Shown here: piece by piece, positions 63,911-64,000 of the stretch
Numbering within the stretch: position 1 is the stretch's first letter
Layout of the letters: the number at the start of each line of letters is the position of its first letter
Source of the DNA: Caballeronia sp. NK8
GTDB lineage: Bacteria; Pseudomonadota; Gammaproteobacteria; Burkholderiales; Burkholderiaceae
Assembly: GCF_018408855.1 (NCBI RefSeq)
Contig: NZ_AP024322.1
Location: 1,240,001 to 1,304,000 of the forward strand
Reading direction: 5' to 3'
Length of the DNA stretch: 64,000 nucleotides
Notes under the pieces: generated by a model
Seen by the model: the letters and a program-made list of their open reading frames with translations, nothing else
Told to the model about the DNA's origin: nothing
Databases searched by the model: none
Made by a program: the position numbers and the translations under genes

Positions 63911-64000
63911 TCACTTGACGGTGAAGTTGTAATGGCCTTGCGTGCGATGCCCGTCCGCCGCGACCGCGGTCCACTGCACCTTGTAGACGCCCGGCGCGAG
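63911..64000 (-). CDS. CopC-like copper resistance protein (3' end only)
   Basis: Only the last 29 codons lie in the window; the gene continues beyond the right edge. The visible end [20 protein letters not shown] and GHYNFTVK matches the final strands of the CopC/YobA beta barrel, including the conserved D-x-H-R-T-Q-G segment with its copper-binding His. Upstream partner of the PCuAC chaperone gene. Confidence 0.8.
   Translation of the reverse strand, partial: LAPGVYKVQWTAVAADGHRTQGHYNFTVK

Overview
The window is high-GC chromosomal DNA from a Burkholderiaceae member of the Burkholderia/Paraburkholderia/Caballeronia type. The basis is the gene order ppsR-ppsA-nfeD-qmcA-smpB-ratA-rnfH-guaB-guaA, the protein sequences themselves, and the dense GC codon usage. 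This is inference from family recognition; no database search was run. No rRNA, tRNA or CRISPR array was seen.

Layout. 1-11.1 kb is core: a ppsR fragment, ppsA, an NfeD/SPFH membrane pair, smpB (tmRNA partner), ratA-rnfH, a DMT exporter, guaB, a repeat-tailed membrane protein and guaA. 11.1-21.5 kb is accessory. The last 19 bases of guaA recur (17/19) at 13,456, bounding a small remnant island with a possible integrase tail and an AbiEi/AbiEii type IV toxin-antitoxin pair. It is followed by a complete type I Wadjet anti-plasmid operon (jetABCD) and then a PD-(D/E)XK-like/DUF5655 gene. 21.5-30.2 kb resumes with a 2'-5' RNA ligase-like protein, a D-Ala-D-Ala dipeptide uptake and hydrolysis operon (ddpXABCDF), a DUF1992 protein, tadA and ldcA.

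30.2-51.6 kb is a purine-catabolism region: a GntR/FCD regulator with repeated operator-like sites, an NCS1 permease, an allantoin-racemase-like enzyme, puuE, uraD, alc and allA, then (opposite strand) puuD and uraH, then 8-oxoguanine deaminase, a LysR regulator and a BMP-family nucleoside/purine ABC transporter. Together these can take 8-oxoguanine or urate through 5-hydroxyisourate, OHCU, allantoin, allantoate and ureidoglycolate to glyoxylate and urea; xanthine dehydrogenase is not in the window. A GMC alcohol dehydrogenase, an SdsA-type alkylsulfatase and a threonine aldolase sit inside this region.

51.6-64 kb is mixed housekeeping and envelope: dodecin, an unknown protein, mscL, a DUF2252 protein divergent from glgX, a TPR/glycine-rich membrane protein, a PspA/IM30 protein, a ribbon-helix-helix-like protein, a class A penicillin-binding protein with an unusual Gly/Arg/Asp-rich tail, and a copper pair (PCuAC chaperone and the end of a CopC-like gene).

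The strongest candidates for new biology are the gene riding behind Wadjet, the guaA-end defence island, the structured leader of the 8-oxoguanine deaminase, and the octapeptide-repeat protein between guaB and guaA.
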